64,000 nt of DNA from Caballeronia novacaledonica (GCF_900258035.1 NZ_OGTP01000003.1:124001-188000), one strand, 5' to 3'. Shown: positions 9,400-22,257, counted from the first letter of the stretch. A program made the numbers and translations. Notes: a model not told the origin generated them from the sequence alone.

Positions 9400-9740
9400 A
9401 GCTCACCTTGGCGATTGATTTTGATCGACGTTTCGACTCCGACGGCTTTGCAGAAAATCCTTATTAACTCGGCTCTGTCCGCTTCCAGTCGAGGATCGAA
9501 GTCACGATGCGGCTTAAGATTAAGCTCGGGTGCTCGCGGCAGCAAGCGATTCCGGTAGTCGATCGTCGTCTTGCAAGGCGTCTTGCAATGCAAGCCTTTG
9601 TGGCTGGGATGGTAATGGAGCTCGAAGACGGGATATAAATCGCCGTTGTGAACGGCGCAAAGCAAGTACCCGTAGAACGAGCGGTCCGTGCGCTCGGGGC
9701 CGTCGTGCCAGATGAAGATCACCCGATGCTCATCCGACAC
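9390..9740 (-). CDS. Hypothetical protein, partner of the DUF1828/1829 gene
   Basis: I do not recognise this 116-residue soluble protein. It starts with GTG at 9740 (MSDEHRVIFIWHDGPERTDR) and has a His/Cys-containing middle (FELHYHPSHKGLHCKTPCKT) followed by DYRNRLLPRAPELNLKPHRD. It overlaps the following DUF1828/1829 gene by 10 bases, so the pair is translationally coupled, a spacing common in toxin-antitoxin and small defence pairs. GC content is visibly lower than in flhA or sdaA, suggesting horizontal acquisition. The 265 bases upstream hold no convincing gene. Confidence 0.6.
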   Translation of the reverse strand: MSDEHRVIFIWHDGPERTDRSFYGYLLCAVHNGDLYPVFELHYHPSHKGLHCKTPCKTTIDYRNRLLPRAPELNLKPHRDFDPRLEADRAELIRIFCKAVGVETSIKINRQGELWS

Positions 9741-10005
9741 GGATATCAGGTCGGTAGCCTGGCTGCTTTGTCGCCCGATCTTATTGAACGGCTATGGCAG
9801 TCTGTTTCTGATCAGCTTAGTGAATTGCGGAGTTCGCGCGAGATGCTTGGGTGCGCTCTTATGTGCGGCAAGCTCTTTCGGATTCAAGATGCGGCTCTCT
9901 CGGTAATTCGACCCGATGGTAACCGCATCCACTGGCACGCAATACTTCGTTTAACGAATGTTTCAGTCCACGTAGATGATCGCTGCGCCGACGCAGTAGT
10001 CTCCC

Positions 10006-11394
<1,389 letters not shown>

Positions 11395-11415
11395 GACTGC
11401 TCCTGCGTGTAAGTG

Positions 11416-12519
11416 TTAGCGCGCCGGCAGCGGCAGACACACCGCGAGCCACGCGGGCGGTGTCGGTGCGAGCCGCAGCGCGACCGGCGCATAGCGGCCG
11501 TCCAGCCGCGCCGCCAGATGAAAGAGTTCCGCCGCGTTCTTCGGATCCCATTGACCCGAAAAACCCGGCAAGCCCGCCTCGCGACGCTTGGCGTCGAACG
11601 GCACCGACGACTTCACGAATTCATCGTGCGTCTTCGTGCCGAGCGCGTAGGGCGTGAGCCAGTTGAGCGCAACGGCCAGCGTCGCGCCCGACTGCGCGCG
11701 CTCCGGCAGCCAGTTGCGGTTGTGCCGCCGCGCGGCGAGCGCCGCCGTCACGAGCGGCTGAAGATCGTAGGTGACGTAGCGCAGCGCATCGCGTTCGGCG
11801 AAATCGACCGTCGATCCGTCCGGCGCGATGTTGTCGCCGATATGCTCGACGAACAACCGTTGCGCCGCGTTGATGAGCCTGCGGTCGTCGATCGTGAACG
11901 CGCCCATCGCCACCAGTTTCACGCGATGACTCTGCCAGTTGTTCCGGTAAGTGCCCGTGAGCGGCCGGGGCTGCTTGTCCATGTCGGTGATGTAGCCGGT
12001 CACCATTTTCGTGATGAACGCGTTCGCCGCGTTGCGCGTCTTGACCGGCAACGCGCTCGCCGTGAGGTCGTACGCGAGGATCAGCGATTCGAAGTTCGTC
12101 TCGTCGATCGGATTGAAGCTCGGCTGATAAGTCGTCGCCCAGGCAAACAGAAAGCGTTCGACGAGCCGCAGATAGCGCTCGTCGCCCGTTGCGCGCCACG
12201 CGAGCGCGGCATCGCGCATCAGGCCGAGGTCTTTTTCCGCTTCGACGCTCTCGTCGTAAATGCCTTCGTGCGGCAGCGTGCCTTCGGTGTGCAGCTTCGC
12301 GCGCGGCTTCGGCTGATCGTTCACGTGCGATTGCACCATCTTTACGAGCGCCTTCACGCCGGGATCGGCGTTGGTGCGCTCGCTCGTCTGCATCGCGGGC
12401 GCGGCGCAGAAATTCATCGCGGCCTGCGCGGACGACGCTGCGACCAGCATCGCGCCGAACATCGCGCGCGCCGCGCACGCGCGGAACGTCCCTTTCACCT
12501 CTCGCACCTTGAACGCCAT
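11416..12519 (-). CDS. Alginate lyase family protein (secreted)
   Basis: This is a predicted periplasmic polysaccharide lyase of the alginate-lyase (alpha/alpha-toroid) superfamily. The start at 12519 (MAFKVREVKGTFRACAARAM) has AGGGAG 7 bases upstream and gives 367 residues with a signal peptide ending near SSAQA. Family features include DAALAWRATGDERYLRLVER, the NNWQSHRVKL segment (likely Asn-x-x-x-His region of the active site) and a helical toroid throughout. No polymer-synthesis genes are near, so the true substrate is unknown. It is 21 bases upstream of sdaA on the same strand. Confidence 0.8.
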   Translation of the reverse strand: MAFKVREVKGTFRACAARAMFGAMLVAASSAQAAMNFCAAPAMQTSERTNADPGVKALVKMVQSHVNDQPKPRAKLHTEGTLPHEGIYDESVEAEKDLGLMRDAALAWRATGDERYLRLVERFLFAWATTYQPSFNPIDETNFESLILAYDLTASALPVKTRNAANAFITKMVTGYITDMDKQPRPLTGTYRNNWQSHRVKLVAMGAFTIDDRRLINAAQRLFVEHIGDNIAPDGSTVDFAERDALRYVTYDLQPLVTAALAARRHNRNWLPERAQSGATLAVALNWLTPYALGTKTHDEFVKSSVPFDAKRREAGLPGFSGQWDPKNAAELFHLAARLDGRYAPVALRLAPTPPAWLAVCLPLPAR

Positions 12520-12644
12520 GTGAACTCCCTGGTTTGGCTTTTTGGTCCGGGGTGAGATGTTAGCTGTTCTGGAACGCGCCGCAAAACCGCCCGACAATGC
12601 TTTACGCTTTCGGGCGGCGCTCTCTCAGGCTCCTGCGCGAAACG

Positions 12645-15575
12645 TCACTCGTCCGCGTACTCCGATACCGGCACGCACGCGCACATCAGGTTGCGATCGC
12701 CGTAAGCGTTGTCCGCGCGGCCGACCGGCGACCAGTACTTGCGCGCGATCAGCGACTTCACCGGATACGCCGCCGCTTCGCGCGTGTACTTGTGCGTCCA
12801 CTCGTCCGCCGTCACGACCGTCGCCGTGTGCGGTGCGTTTTTCAGCACGTTGTCGTCGCGATCGGCGCGGTCTTCTTCCACCGCGCGAATTTCTTCGCGG
12901 ATCGCGATCATCGCGTCGATGAAGCGGTCGAGCTCTTCCTTCGATTCCGATTCCGTCGGCTCGACCATCAGCGTGCCGGGCACGGGGAAACTCATTGTCG
13001 GCGCGTGGAAGCCGTAGTCGATCAGACGCTTCGCCACGTCTTCCACCGAAATGCCGCTCGATTCCTTGATCGGCCGCACGTCGAGAATGCATTCGTGCGC
13101 GACGAGTCCGCCCGCGCCGCTGTACAGCACCGGATAGTGCGGCGCGAGCCGCTTCGCGACATAGTTCGCCGCGAGAATCGCGCTTTCGGTGGCGGCGGTG
13201 AGACCTTGCGCGCCCATCATCGCGATGTACATCCACGAGATCGGCAGGATTGCGGCCGAACCATAAGGCGCCGACGATACCGCGCCGATGCCCGCCTCGT
13301 CGCGCTTATAGCCGGTCGATGCCTGATTCGGCAGAAACTTCGCCAGATGCGCGCCGACCGCGACCGGGCCGACGCCCGGTCCGCCGCCGCCGTGCGGAAT
13401 GCAGAACGTCTTGTGCAGGTTCAGGTGCGAGACGTCGCCGCCGAACTGGCCGGGCGCGCACAGGCCGACCATCGCGTTCATGTTCGCGCCGTCGACATAC
13501 ACCTGCCCGCCGTGCGAATGCACGATGTCGCAGATTTCGCGGACGTTGCGCTCGAATACGCCGTGCGTCGACGGATACGTGATCATGATCGCCGCGAGAT
13601 TCGCGGAATGCTTTTCGGCCTTCGCCTTCAGATCGTCGATATCGACATTGCCGTTCGCATCGCACGCGACCACGACGACCTGCATGCCCGCCATCTGCGC
13701 CGACGCCGGATTCGTGCCGTGCGCGGACGCCGGAATCAGGCACACGTTGCGATGCGCTTCGCCGCGCGATTCGTGATACGCGTGAATGATGAGCAAGCCC
13801 GCGTATTCGCCTTGCGAGCCGGCGTTCGGCTGCAGCGAAACAGCCGCGTAACCCGTGCACGCGACGAGCATCTGTTCGAGCTGATCGATCATCGTGCGAT
13901 AGCCGAGCGTCTGCTCGGCCGGCGCGAACGGATGAATCTGCGCGAACTCGGGCCACGTGACAGGCAGCATTTCCGATGTCGCGTTGAGCTTCATCGTGCA
14001 GGAACCGAGCGGGATCATCGTGCGGTCGAGCGCGAGATCCTTGTCGGCGAGGCTGCGCAGATAGCGCAGCATTTCGTGCTCGGAGTGATGGCGGTTGAAG
14101 ACCGGATGCGTGAGGTACTCGCTCGTGCGATGCAGATTCGCCGGGATCGAATCGGCCGCGGCCTGATCGAGCGCGTCGATATCGAACGTTTCGGTCTTGC
14201 CCGCGACTTCCGCGAACAGCGCGAAGAGCTTGAGCAGGTCGTCGCGCGTGGTGGTTTCGTCGAGCGATACGCCGACTTGCGTGGCGCCCACGTGGCGCAG
14301 ATTGATGTGCGCGGCGTAAGCGGCCTGATGCAGCGCGGTCGTGCTTGCGCCGCTTTCGATCGTGATCGTGTCGAAGAACGTGTCGTTCGCGATCGTGTAG
14401 CCGAGCTTCTGCACGCCCGCCGCAAAGACGGACGCCACGCGGTTCACGCGCAGCGCGATCGTCTTCAGGCCGCGCGGGCCGTGATAGACGGCGTACATGC
14501 TGGCCATGATCGCGAGCAGCGCCTGCGCCGTGCAGACATTCGACGTCGCCTTCTCGCGGCGAATGTGCTGTTCGCGCGTTTGCAGCGCGAGGCGCATCGC
14601 GGGATTGCCTTGCGCATCGACCGTCACGCCGACGAGACGGCCCGGCATCTGGCGCTTGAATTCGTCGCGCACGGCCATGTACGCCGCGTGCGGACCGCCG
14701 AAGCCGACCGGCACGCCGAAACGCTGCGTGTTGCCGATCGCGACATCCGCGCCCCATTCGCCCGGCGGCGTGACGAGCGTCAGCGCGAGCAGATCCGCCG
14801 CCGCGACGACATGGCCGCCCGCCGCGTGAATCGCTTCCGCGAGCGCGCGATAGTCGCGCACATCGCCATTCGCGCCGGGGTATTGCAGCAGCACGCCGAA
14901 CGCATTCGCGCTCGCGGCATCGGCGGCCGGGCCGACCTTCACTTCGATGCCCGCGGGCTTCGCGCGCGTTTTCACCACTTCGATGGTCTGCGGCAGCACG
15001 TCGTCGGCGACGTAGAACACGTTCGATTTCGGCTTGCCGATGCGTTGCAGGAGCGTCATCGCTTCGGCTGCGGCGGTGGCTTCGTCGAGCAGCGAGGCGT
15101 TCGCCATCGCGAGGCCCGTCAGGTCCATCACCATCTGCTGGAAATTGAGCAGCGCTTCCAGACGGCCTTGCGAAATCTCCGGCTGATACGGCGTGTAAGC
15201 CGTGTACCACGCCGGATTTTCGAGCACGTTGCGCAGGATCACCGCCGGCGTGTGCGTGCCGTAGTAACCCTGTCCGATCCAGGTTCGAAACACCAGATTC
15301 TCGTCCGCCAGCTTGCGCAGCGACGCGAGCGCTTCCGCTTCGCTCTTCGGCTGCGTGAACGCGCCGAGCGGCAGCGTTTCCTTGCGGCGGATCGATTCAG
15401 GAATCACCGCATCGATGAAGGCCGCGCGCGACGCGAAACCGAGCGCGTCGAGCATGGCGCGCTGGTCCGCTTCATCGGGGCCGATGTGCCGCTCGGCGAA
15501 TGCGTCGTGACATTCGAGCGCGGCGAGTGACAGGGAGGTGCGGTTCATCAGGCGATCCGGGTGTTCGAGCTTCAT
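12645..15575 (-). CDS. gcvP: Glycine dehydrogenase (decarboxylating), P-protein
   Basis: P-protein decarboxylates glycine using PLP and passes the aminomethyl group to lipoyl-GcvH. I choose the start at 15575 ([20 protein letters not shown]), with AGGAAAT upstream, giving 976 residues, the normal one-chain length. The duplicated P-protein halves are visible, and the PLP-binding lysine lies in [18 protein letters not shown] near residue 725. A glycine-rich loop follows ([13 protein letters not shown]). It is the third gene of the gcvT-gcvH-gcvP operon, 54 bases after gcvH. Confidence 0.97.
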   Translation of the reverse strand: MKLEHPDRLMNRTSLSLAALECHDAFAERHIGPDEADQRAMLDALGFASRAAFIDAVIPESIRRKETLPLGAFTQPKSEAEALASLRKLADENLVFRTWIGQGYYGTHTPAVILRNVLENPAWYTAYTPYQPEISQGRLEALLNFQQMVMDLTGLAMANASLLDEATAAAEAMTLLQRIGKPKSNVFYVADDVLPQTIEVVKTRAKPAGIEVKVGPAADAASANAFGVLLQYPGANGDVRDYRALAEAIHAAGGHVVAAADLLALTLVTPPGEWGADVAIGNTQRFGVPVGFGGPHAAYMAVRDEFKRQMPGRLVGVTVDAQGNPAMRLALQTREQHIRREKATSNVCTAQALLAIMASMYAVYHGPRGLKTIALRVNRVASVFAAGVQKLGYTIANDTFFDTITIESGASTTALHQAAYAAHINLRHVGATQVGVSLDETTTRDDLLKLFALFAEVAGKTETFDIDALDQAAADSIPANLHRTSEYLTHPVFNRHHSEHEMLRYLRSLADKDLALDRTMIPLGSCTMKLNATSEMLPVTWPEFAQIHPFAPAEQTLGYRTMIDQLEQMLVACTGYAAVSLQPNAGSQGEYAGLLIIHAYHESRGEAHRNVCLIPASAHGTNPASAQMAGMQVVVVACDANGNVDIDDLKAKAEKHSANLAAIMITYPSTHGVFERNVREICDIVHSHGGQVYVDGANMNAMVGLCAPGQFGGDVSHLNLHKTFCIPHGGGGPGVGPVAVGAHLAKFLPNQASTGYKRDEAGIGAVSSAPYGSAAILPISWMYIAMMGAQGLTAATESAILAANYVAKRLAPHYPVLYSGAGGLVAHECILDVRPIKESSGISVEDVAKRLIDYGFHAPTMSFPVPGTLMVEPTESESKEELDRFIDAMIAIREEIRAVEEDRADRDDNVLKNAPHTATVVTADEWTHKYTREAAAYPVKSLIARKYWSPVGRADNAYGDRNLMCACVPVSEYADE

Positions 15576-15629
15576 GTGATTTCCTGCGATCGCGGCTCGC
15601 GGTCGAGCCGCAATCGTCATTGAGATGAG

Positions 15630-16010
15630 TTATTCGCCGATCGACTTGCCGTAGCCTTCGGCGTCGAGCAGCTTGTCCAGGCCGGCGTCGCCCGCCGGCT
15701 TGATCTTGAAGAGCCAGCTTTCGTACGGCGCGCCGTTCACCTGATCGGGCGCCGAGGTGAGCGCGTCGTTCGATTCGACGATCTCGCCCGAAACCGGCGC
15801 GTAAATGTCGGATGCCGCTTTCACCGATTCGATGACGGCGATCGCGTCGCCAGCGGCAACGGTCTTGCCCGCCGCGGGCAGTTCGACGAAAACGATGTCA
15901 CCGAGCGCTTCCTGCGCGTGATCGGTGATGCCGACGGTCAGCGTGCCATCGGATTCGGTGCGGACCCATTCGTGCGATTCGGTGTATTTCAGATCGGCCG
16001 GGATGCTCAT
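15630..16010 (-). CDS. gcvH: Glycine cleavage system H protein
   Basis: GcvH shuttles the aminomethyl intermediate on a lipoyl arm between GcvP, GcvT and the lipoamide dehydrogenase. The 126-residue protein contains the lipoylation motif [15 protein letters not shown] with Lys near residue 64, and the typical start [16 protein letters not shown]. It lies between gcvT (61 bases upstream) and gcvP and is under the upstream riboswitch. Confidence 0.97.
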   Translation of the reverse strand: MSIPADLKYTESHEWVRTESDGTLTVGITDHAQEALGDIVFVELPAAGKTVAAGDAIAVIESVKAASDIYAPVSGEIVESNDALTSAPDQVNGAPYESWLFKIKPAGDAGLDKLLDAEGYGKSIGE

Positions 16011-16071
16011 TGGATGCTCCTTGCGTGGTTCTTTCGTGAGGTCTTGATCGGAGGAAACGGGCGCGACGGCG

Positions 16072-17196
<1,125 letters not shown>

Positions 17197-17311
17197 CGGG
17201 GCCTCGGTTCGCGAAACAAAAAAGGCCACGCAGCGCACATTTCGCTTGCCGGATGCGCCTTTCGTGCTGCCGGAAGCAGCGCGCAAGGCTCATGCCGCGA
17301 AGCGGATGCGA

Positions 17312-17565
17312 TGCGTGACCCCTCTGTCCTCGGTACCTGAGAGATTGCGCGAACCATCAGCGTGACTGATGGTTCATCGCGCGCCCCTTCGGTGGGCAAC
17401 TGGCTTCAGACGAAGCCGCTGCCGCTCTCCAGAGTGCGAGGAAATGATTCCTCGACGCAGTCGGTCCTTTTGCCTGAGAGTTTGCGGGTGTGCCCCTTCG
17501 GCGGCGCGGCCATGGCTGCGATTCGAACAAGCAGCGGCCACGCGCTCTCCCGACGCGTGCGGCAG
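17312..17565 (-). promoter_or_regulatory. Tandem glycine riboswitch (gcvT leader)
   Basis: Read on the minus strand, two glycine aptamers follow each other. Aptamer I begins with GGGAGAGCG near 17550 and contains CCGAAGGGGCA and CTCTCAGGCAAAAGGACCGA. After a short linker, aptamer II begins CTCTGGAGAGCGG near 17430 and contains CCGAAGGGGCG, a long variable hairpin (GAACCATCAG with CTGATGGTTC), CTCTCAGGTACC and GGACAGAGGGG ending near 17319. These paired GGAGAG / CCGAAGGGGC / CTCTCAGG blocks are the hallmark of the class. It is placed to activate gcvT-gcvH-gcvP when glycine is abundant. Confidence 0.93.
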
Positions 17566-17644
17566 AATTTACGCGACCGAATTGGGGTTGTCAAACGGAT
17601 TCGGGCGCATCCGATGGACACCGGACACGCCTGCTGAACCGCGT

Positions 17645-18691
17645 TCAGCCGAGCCGCTGAAACGCCACGCGCCGCCCTTCCCTGTCGCTCTGAATCGCCA
17701 GCTCGATGATCGTCATGGTGTCGACGGCATCTTGCGGCGAAACCGGGAACGGCTTGCCATCCTGAATCGACGCCGCCAGCGCGCGATAAAACTCGACATA
17801 CGCGCCGTCTTTCGTGGCGAATTCGTGACGCAGGTCGAGATCGCCATCGACTTCACGCAGCACGCCCGGCGGATTCTTCGCGAACTCCGGATTGCCCGGC
17901 CGCATGCCCGAGCGCAACTGGTCTTCCTGCGTATCGAGCCCGTTCTTCACGTAACTGCCGCGCGTGCCGTGGATCGCGAAACGCGGCGGCTCCAGCGCCG
18001 CGAGCGCGCTCGCGTGCAGGATCACTTCCTTATCGTCGTAGCCGAGCACGAGATGCACGTAATCCGGCGCGTGCGCGTGATCGCGATGCGCTTTCACGAA
18101 CGCCGTCACCGTCTGCGGCGCGCCGAAAAGCGTCAGCGCCTGATCGATCAGATGCGGCCCCAGATCGAACAGCAGGCCGCCGCCGCGCTCCGCTTCCTCG
18201 CGCCAGCGCTGCGGCACTTTCGGGCGAAAACGGTCGAAATGCGATTCGTAATGCGTGATGCGCCCGAGCCGCCCGCTTTCGACGAGCGCGCGCACCGTCA
18301 TGAAATCGCCGTCCCAGCGGCGATTGTGGAACGGCGCGAACACGAGCCCGCGTTGCGCGGCGAGATCGGCGAGCGTGCGGGCGTCGCGCGCGGACAGCGT
18401 AACCGGCTTATCGACGACCACGTGCTTGCCCGCCGACAACGCGCGATGCGCGAGATCGAAGTGCGTGTCGTTCGGCGTCGCCACGACGACGCATTCGAGC
18501 CCCTCGACGGCGAGCAGCGCGTCGAAGTCCGCGACGATCTGCGCGTTCGGGTAATCCGCCGTCGCGCGCTCGGCCTGGCTCGTCGCGATGGCCGTGACTT
18601 CGGCCCGGCCGCAGTGCTCGATGACGGGCGCGTGAAACGTCGCGCCGGCGAGGCCGTAGCCCATAACGCCGACTTTGAGTGCTGTGCTCAT
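17645..18691 (-). CDS. Gfo/Idh/MocA family NAD(P)-dependent oxidoreductase
   Basis: This cytoplasmic dehydrogenase acts on an unknown sugar or inositol-type substrate. The 348-residue protein has an N-terminal Rossmann motif (KVGVMGYGLAGATFHAP), the family's EKP-like motif as VVVDKPVTLSA near residue 95, and a C-terminal alpha/beta domain with FDLGPHLIDQALTLFG, where the His is the likely catalytic partner. It is most like the YdgJ/IolW subgroup. It is the only gene in its unit, divergent from rep. Confidence 0.88.
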   Translation of the reverse strand: MSTALKVGVMGYGLAGATFHAPVIEHCGRAEVTAIATSQAERATADYPNAQIVADFDALLAVEGLECVVVATPNDTHFDLAHRALSAGKHVVVDKPVTLSARDARTLADLAAQRGLVFAPFHNRRWDGDFMTVRALVESGRLGRITHYESHFDRFRPKVPQRWREEAERGGGLLFDLGPHLIDQALTLFGAPQTVTAFVKAHRDHAHAPDYVHLVLGYDDKEVILHASALAALEPPRFAIHGTRGSYVKNGLDTQEDQLRSGMRPGNPEFAKNPPGVLREVDGDLDLRHEFATKDGAYVEFYRALAASIQDGKPFPVSPQDAVDTMTIIELAIQSDREGRRVAFQRLG

Positions 18692-18836
18692 GCAGGCATC
18701 GTCCTGTCGTGAATTCGATCGGATATTGTGGCACGAACGAGGGCCGGAACCGCGCCGCCGCTATCGTGTTAACATCGCGCTCTCCTTCGCGCGCCGGTAA
18801 CAGCAAAGCGCGCCTCAATTCCAAACGCCCAAAACG

Positions 18837-20924
18837 ATGTCCGCTGGTCTGAACGCCGCGCAAAGCGAAGCCGTGCGCTATCTCGATGGTCCCTGTCTCG
18901 TGCTCGCCGGCGCGGGCAGCGGCAAGACGCGCGTGATTACGCAGAAGATCGCGCATTTGATCGAAGGACGCGGCTTCGAGCCGAAGCACATCGCCGCGCT
19001 CACGTTCACGAACAAGGCCGCGCTCGAAATGCGCGAGCGCACCGCGAAGCTGCTCGACGGCAAGACGCTCACGACGCCCGGCAAGGAAGGCCGCAAGATT
19101 CCGGTCAATCAATTGACGATCTGCACTTTTCACTCGCTCGGCGTGCAGATCATGCGGCAGGAGGCGGAACACGTCGGACTGAAGCCGCAATTCTCGATCA
19201 TGGATTCGGACGACTGCTTCGGCATGGTGCAGGAGCAGCTCGGCACGACGGACAAGGGCCTGATCCGCAAGATCCAGTCGATCATCTCGCTGTGGAAGAA
19301 CGCGATGGTGTCGCCGGATCAGGCGTCCGTGCTCGCGAACAACGAGGACGAGCATCAGGCGGCGATCGTTTATCGCAGCTATGCGGCGACGCTGCACGCG
19401 TATCAGGCGCTCGATTTCGACGATCTGATCCTGCGTCCCGCGCAGCTTTTCGCGGAGAACGAGCCGGTGCGCGACAAGTGGCAGAACCGCCTGCGTTATC
19501 TGCTGATCGACGAATATCAGGACACGAACGCCTGTCAGTACGAATTGCTGAAGCAGCTTGCCGGCCCGCGCGCGGCGTTCACGGCCGTCGGCGACGACGA
19601 TCAGGCCATCTACGGCTGGCGCGGCGCGACGCTCGAAAACCTCGCGCAGCTCGGCAAGGATTTCCCGAAGCTGCACGTCGTCAAGCTGGAGCAGAACTAT
19701 CGCTCGACGGTGCGCATTCTGACGGCTGCGAACAACGTCATCGCGAACAATCCGAAGCTGTTCGAGAAGAAGCTGTGGTCCGAGCACGGCATGGGCGACA
19801 CGATCACCGTCACCGGCTGCAACGACGAGGAGCACGAGGCGGAATCCGTCGTGTTCCGGATGTCGGCGCACAAGTTCGAGCGGCGCACGCAGTTTCGCGA
19901 TTACGCCATTCTCTATCGCGGCAACTTTCAGGCGCGCATCTTCGAACAGGTTCTGCGGCGCGAGCGCATTCCTTATGTGTTGTCGGGCGGGCAGTCGTTC
20001 TTCGACAAGGCGGAAATCAAGGATCTGATCGCGTATCTGCGCCTGATCGCGAATCCCGACGACGATCCCGCGTTTATCCGCGCGATCACGACGCCACGGC
20101 GCGGCGTCGGCAATACGACGCTCGAAGCGCTCGGGGCGTTCGCGGGCGCGGCGAAGGTGTCGCTGTTCGAGGCGGTGTTCATGGGCGGCATCGAGGCGCG
20201 GCTGTCGGCGCGGCAGGTCGAGCCGCTGCGCACGTTCTGCGAGTGGATTCGCCGATTGTCGGACCGCGCGGCGCGCGATCCCGCGACCGAAGTGCTCGAC
20301 GACATGATGGAAGCCATCCACTACGAGTCGTATCTCTACGATGCGTACGACGAGCGGCAGGCGCAATCGAAATGGCAGAACGTGCTCGAATTTCTCGAAT
20401 GGCTCAAGCGCAAGGGCACGAAGCCGGAAGCCGCGCCGGGAGCGGAGCAGACGGGCTACGACACCGCCGACGGTTTCGCCGACGAAGGCAAGAACCTGCT
20501 CGGCCTGATTCAGACTGTCGCGCTGATGTCGATGCTCGAAGGCAAGGAAGAAGATCCGGATGCGGTGCGGCTATCGACGGTGCATGCGTCGAAAGGACTG
20601 GAATATCCGCACGTGTTTCTGGTGGGCGTGGAGGAAGGCATCATGCCGCATCGCGGCGCTTCGGACGATGACGCGCCCGTCGACGATTCGCGCATCGAGG
20701 AAGAGCGCCGGCTCATGTATGTCGCGATCACGCGGGCGCAACGCAGTTTGCATCTGAACTGGTGCAAAAAGAGAAAGCGCGCGCGGGAGACGGTGGTGTG
20801 CGAGCCGTCGCGTTTCATCCCCGAGATGCTGCTCGACGACGCGCCGCCGCCGACGGCCGAGGAAGCGCCTTTGTCGCCGAAGGATCGTATGGCGATGCTC
20901 AAGGCGATGTTGCAGAAAAGCTGA
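18837..20924 (+). CDS. rep: ATP-dependent DNA helicase Rep
   Basis: Rep is a superfamily 1A 3'-5' helicase that clears protein roadblocks ahead of replication forks. The 695-residue protein shows all motifs in order: Walker A LAGAGSGKTRVI near residue 30, DEYQDTN (Walker B), GDDDQAIYGWRGA, QNYRST, STVHASKGLEYPHVF and YVAITRAQ. Length and the DEYQDTN variant favour Rep over UvrD. It ends shortly before a bidirectional terminator shared with the cytochrome gene. Confidence 0.93.
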   Translation: MSAGLNAAQSEAVRYLDGPCLVLAGAGSGKTRVITQKIAHLIEGRGFEPKHIAALTFTNKAALEMRERTAKLLDGKTLTTPGKEGRKIPVNQLTICTFHSLGVQIMRQEAEHVGLKPQFSIMDSDDCFGMVQEQLGTTDKGLIRKIQSIISLWKNAMVSPDQASVLANNEDEHQAAIVYRSYAATLHAYQALDFDDLILRPAQLFAENEPVRDKWQNRLRYLLIDEYQDTNACQYELLKQLAGPRAAFTAVGDDDQAIYGWRGATLENLAQLGKDFPKLHVVKLEQNYRSTVRILTAANNVIANNPKLFEKKLWSEHGMGDTITVTGCNDEEHEAESVVFRMSAHKFERRTQFRDYAILYRGNFQARIFEQVLRRERIPYVLSGGQSFFDKAEIKDLIAYLRLIANPDDDPAFIRAITTPRRGVGNTTLEALGAFAGAAKVSLFEAVFMGGIEARLSARQVEPLRTFCEWIRRLSDRAARDPATEVLDDMMEAIHYESYLYDAYDERQAQSKWQNVLEFLEWLKRKGTKPEAAPGAEQTGYDTADGFADEGKNLLGLIQTVALMSMLEGKEEDPDAVRLSTVHASKGLEYPHVFLVGVEEGIMPHRGASDDDAPVDDSRIEEERRLMYVAITRAQRSLHLNWCKKRKRARETVVCEPSRFIPEMLLDDAPPPTAEEAPLSPKDRMAMLKAMLQKS

Positions 20925-20944
20925 TGTTTCTTGGGCTCCAAATG

Positions 20945-20974
20945 AAAAACCCTGCGCCGCGACGCAGGGTTTTC
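20945..20974. terminator. Bidirectional terminator between rep and cytochrome c
   Basis: AAAACCCTGCG, the loop CCGCGA and CGCAGGGTTTT form a stem flanked by A and T runs on both sides. It can therefore stop rep transcription from the left and the cytochrome gene from the right. Confidence 0.92.
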
Positions 20975-20988
20975 TTATTGCGGGAACG

Positions 20989-21879
20989 TTACTTCGCTGC
21001 GTTCACCATGTAATCGACGGCGGCTTTCACATCCGCATCCGGTGCGTTCGATCCGCCCTTCGGCGGCATCGCGCCTTTGCCATGCAATGCGTAGTTGTAG
21101 ACGGTGTCCATCGGCTCTTTCAGGCGCGGCGCCCACGCGGCCTTGTCGCCGAACTTCGGCGCGTTGAGCACGCCCGCCGCGTGACATGCCTGGCAGACCT
21201 GCTCGTAGAGCGCCTTGCCGGCCTGGGCGGCATCCGCGCTTTGGCCGCCCGCTGCCGGCGCCGCAGCCTGCGGCACCGACGCCAGCGCCGCGACGGCTGC
21301 CGCCGCCTGCGCGTTTTCGTTCGCGCTCGCAGCCGCCGGAGCCGCCGCGCCCGATGCGCCAGCGCTCGCCGCTGCGCCCGGCGCGGGTTGCGCCGGTTCG
21401 GCCAGTTTGCCGCCGCTGCCGTTCGCCATATAGACGACCGCGCGGGCGATCTCGAAGTCGCTGTAATCGTCGGGGCTGGTGCCGCCGCGCGCGGGCATCG
21501 CGCCTTTGCCGTTGAGCGCGTTGTGCAGAAGCGTGTCGTAACCTTCGCCGATGCGCGGCGCCCACGCGCCGGCATCGCCGAACTTGGGTGCGCCGGCGGT
21601 GCCCGCTGCGTGACAGGCGGAGCAGACGGCCTTGAAGACTTCCTCGCCGGTTTTGTAGACGCGCGGCGCGTTGGCATCGCGGATATCGACCTGTGCGACG
21701 GGCGCGATGCGCGTGTTAACCGACTGCTCGATGTCCGTGCCCGCGCCGGTGCGCGTGGAGTTGTTCACGTACACCGCGAGCAGAATGATGATGGCGACGG
21801 GAATGCCGAATCCCGCGATGACCGCGGCGATGAGTTGGCCGGGTGTCTTGATCGGGGCTCCGTGGGGTGCTTCGCTCAT
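20989..21879 (-). CDS. Dihaem cytochrome c, c5-like, membrane anchored
   Basis: This 296-residue protein has one N-terminal membrane anchor (IAAVIAGFGIPVAIIILLAV) and two class I cytochrome c domains with haem sites CSACH (near residue 87) and CQACH (near residue 230). An Ala-rich linker joins the domains. Each domain also has the Met-ligand segment (GAMPARGG and GAMPPKGG). The two halves are repeats of each other (APKFGDAGAWAPRI versus APKFGDKAAWAPRL). It probably carries electrons in the periplasm to a terminal oxidase; the partner is not in the window. Confidence 0.9.
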   Translation of the reverse strand: MSEAPHGAPIKTPGQLIAAVIAGFGIPVAIIILLAVYVNNSTRTGAGTDIEQSVNTRIAPVAQVDIRDANAPRVYKTGEEVFKAVCSACHAAGTAGAPKFGDAGAWAPRIGEGYDTLLHNALNGKGAMPARGGTSPDDYSDFEIARAVVYMANGSGGKLAEPAQPAPGAAASAGASGAAAPAAASANENAQAAAAVAALASVPQAAAPAAGGQSADAAQAGKALYEQVCQACHAAGVLNAPKFGDKAAWAPRLKEPMDTVYNYALHGKGAMPPKGGSNAPDADVKAAVDYMVNAAK

Positions 21880-22181
21880 GCTTGTCTCGTCTCCCGTTTT
21901 TTGGTGTGAGTCGGTTCAGTGACAGCGTGACAGCTACCGCATTGCGCTTGGGCGCGCCTTGGGGAAAGGCACGGTCGATTATAGACGGAACGCTTAACTG
22001 TCGGCGCGAGGTGGCGGAGGCGGTGGTGCGGGCGTTTACCCGAATCGTGTGACGCTTCGCGCGAGGCGTCCAACCCCCGTGCGATGGACGAAGACACGGA
22101 AAACAGGTATCCTCTCGGATTCGCATGGGTCTTGCAGTCGCTGTTTTTTAGCGTCTCCCTCACGCAAGGCCTCTCTCCGAT
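21880..22181. other. Non-coding gap before the tRNA gene
   Basis: These 302 bases presumably hold divergent promoters for the cytochrome gene and the tRNA. I see no convincing coding region. A minus-strand frame includes a CGSCH string, but it has no haem-domain context. GC drops toward the tRNA. Confidence 0.5.
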
Positions 22182-22257
22182 GCGCCCGTAGCTCAATGGA
22201 TAGAGTACTGCCCTCCGAAGGCAGGGGTTGCTGGTTCGATCCCAGCCGGGCGCACCA
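22182..22257 (+). tRNA. tRNA-Arg (anticodon CCG)
   Basis: A full cloverleaf is readable: acceptor GCGCCCG pairing with CGGGCGC, D-arm GCTCAATGGATAGAGT, anticodon arm CTGCC-CTCCGAA-GGCAG giving anticodon CCG, and T-arm with GGTTCGATCC. It ends with encoded ACCA. The integrase gene that follows 182 bases later makes its 3' end the probable attachment site of the adjoining element. Confidence 0.96.

Noticed and set aside
12597..15530. 977-codon plus-strand frame opposite gcvP
   Set aside because: Antisense shadow with Arg/His-rich composition and no family signature; gcvP is unambiguous.
21876..22196. CGSCH string on the minus strand suggesting another cytochrome c
   Set aside because: No Met ligand or cytochrome fold around it, frame differs from the cytochrome gene, and it overlaps the tRNA.
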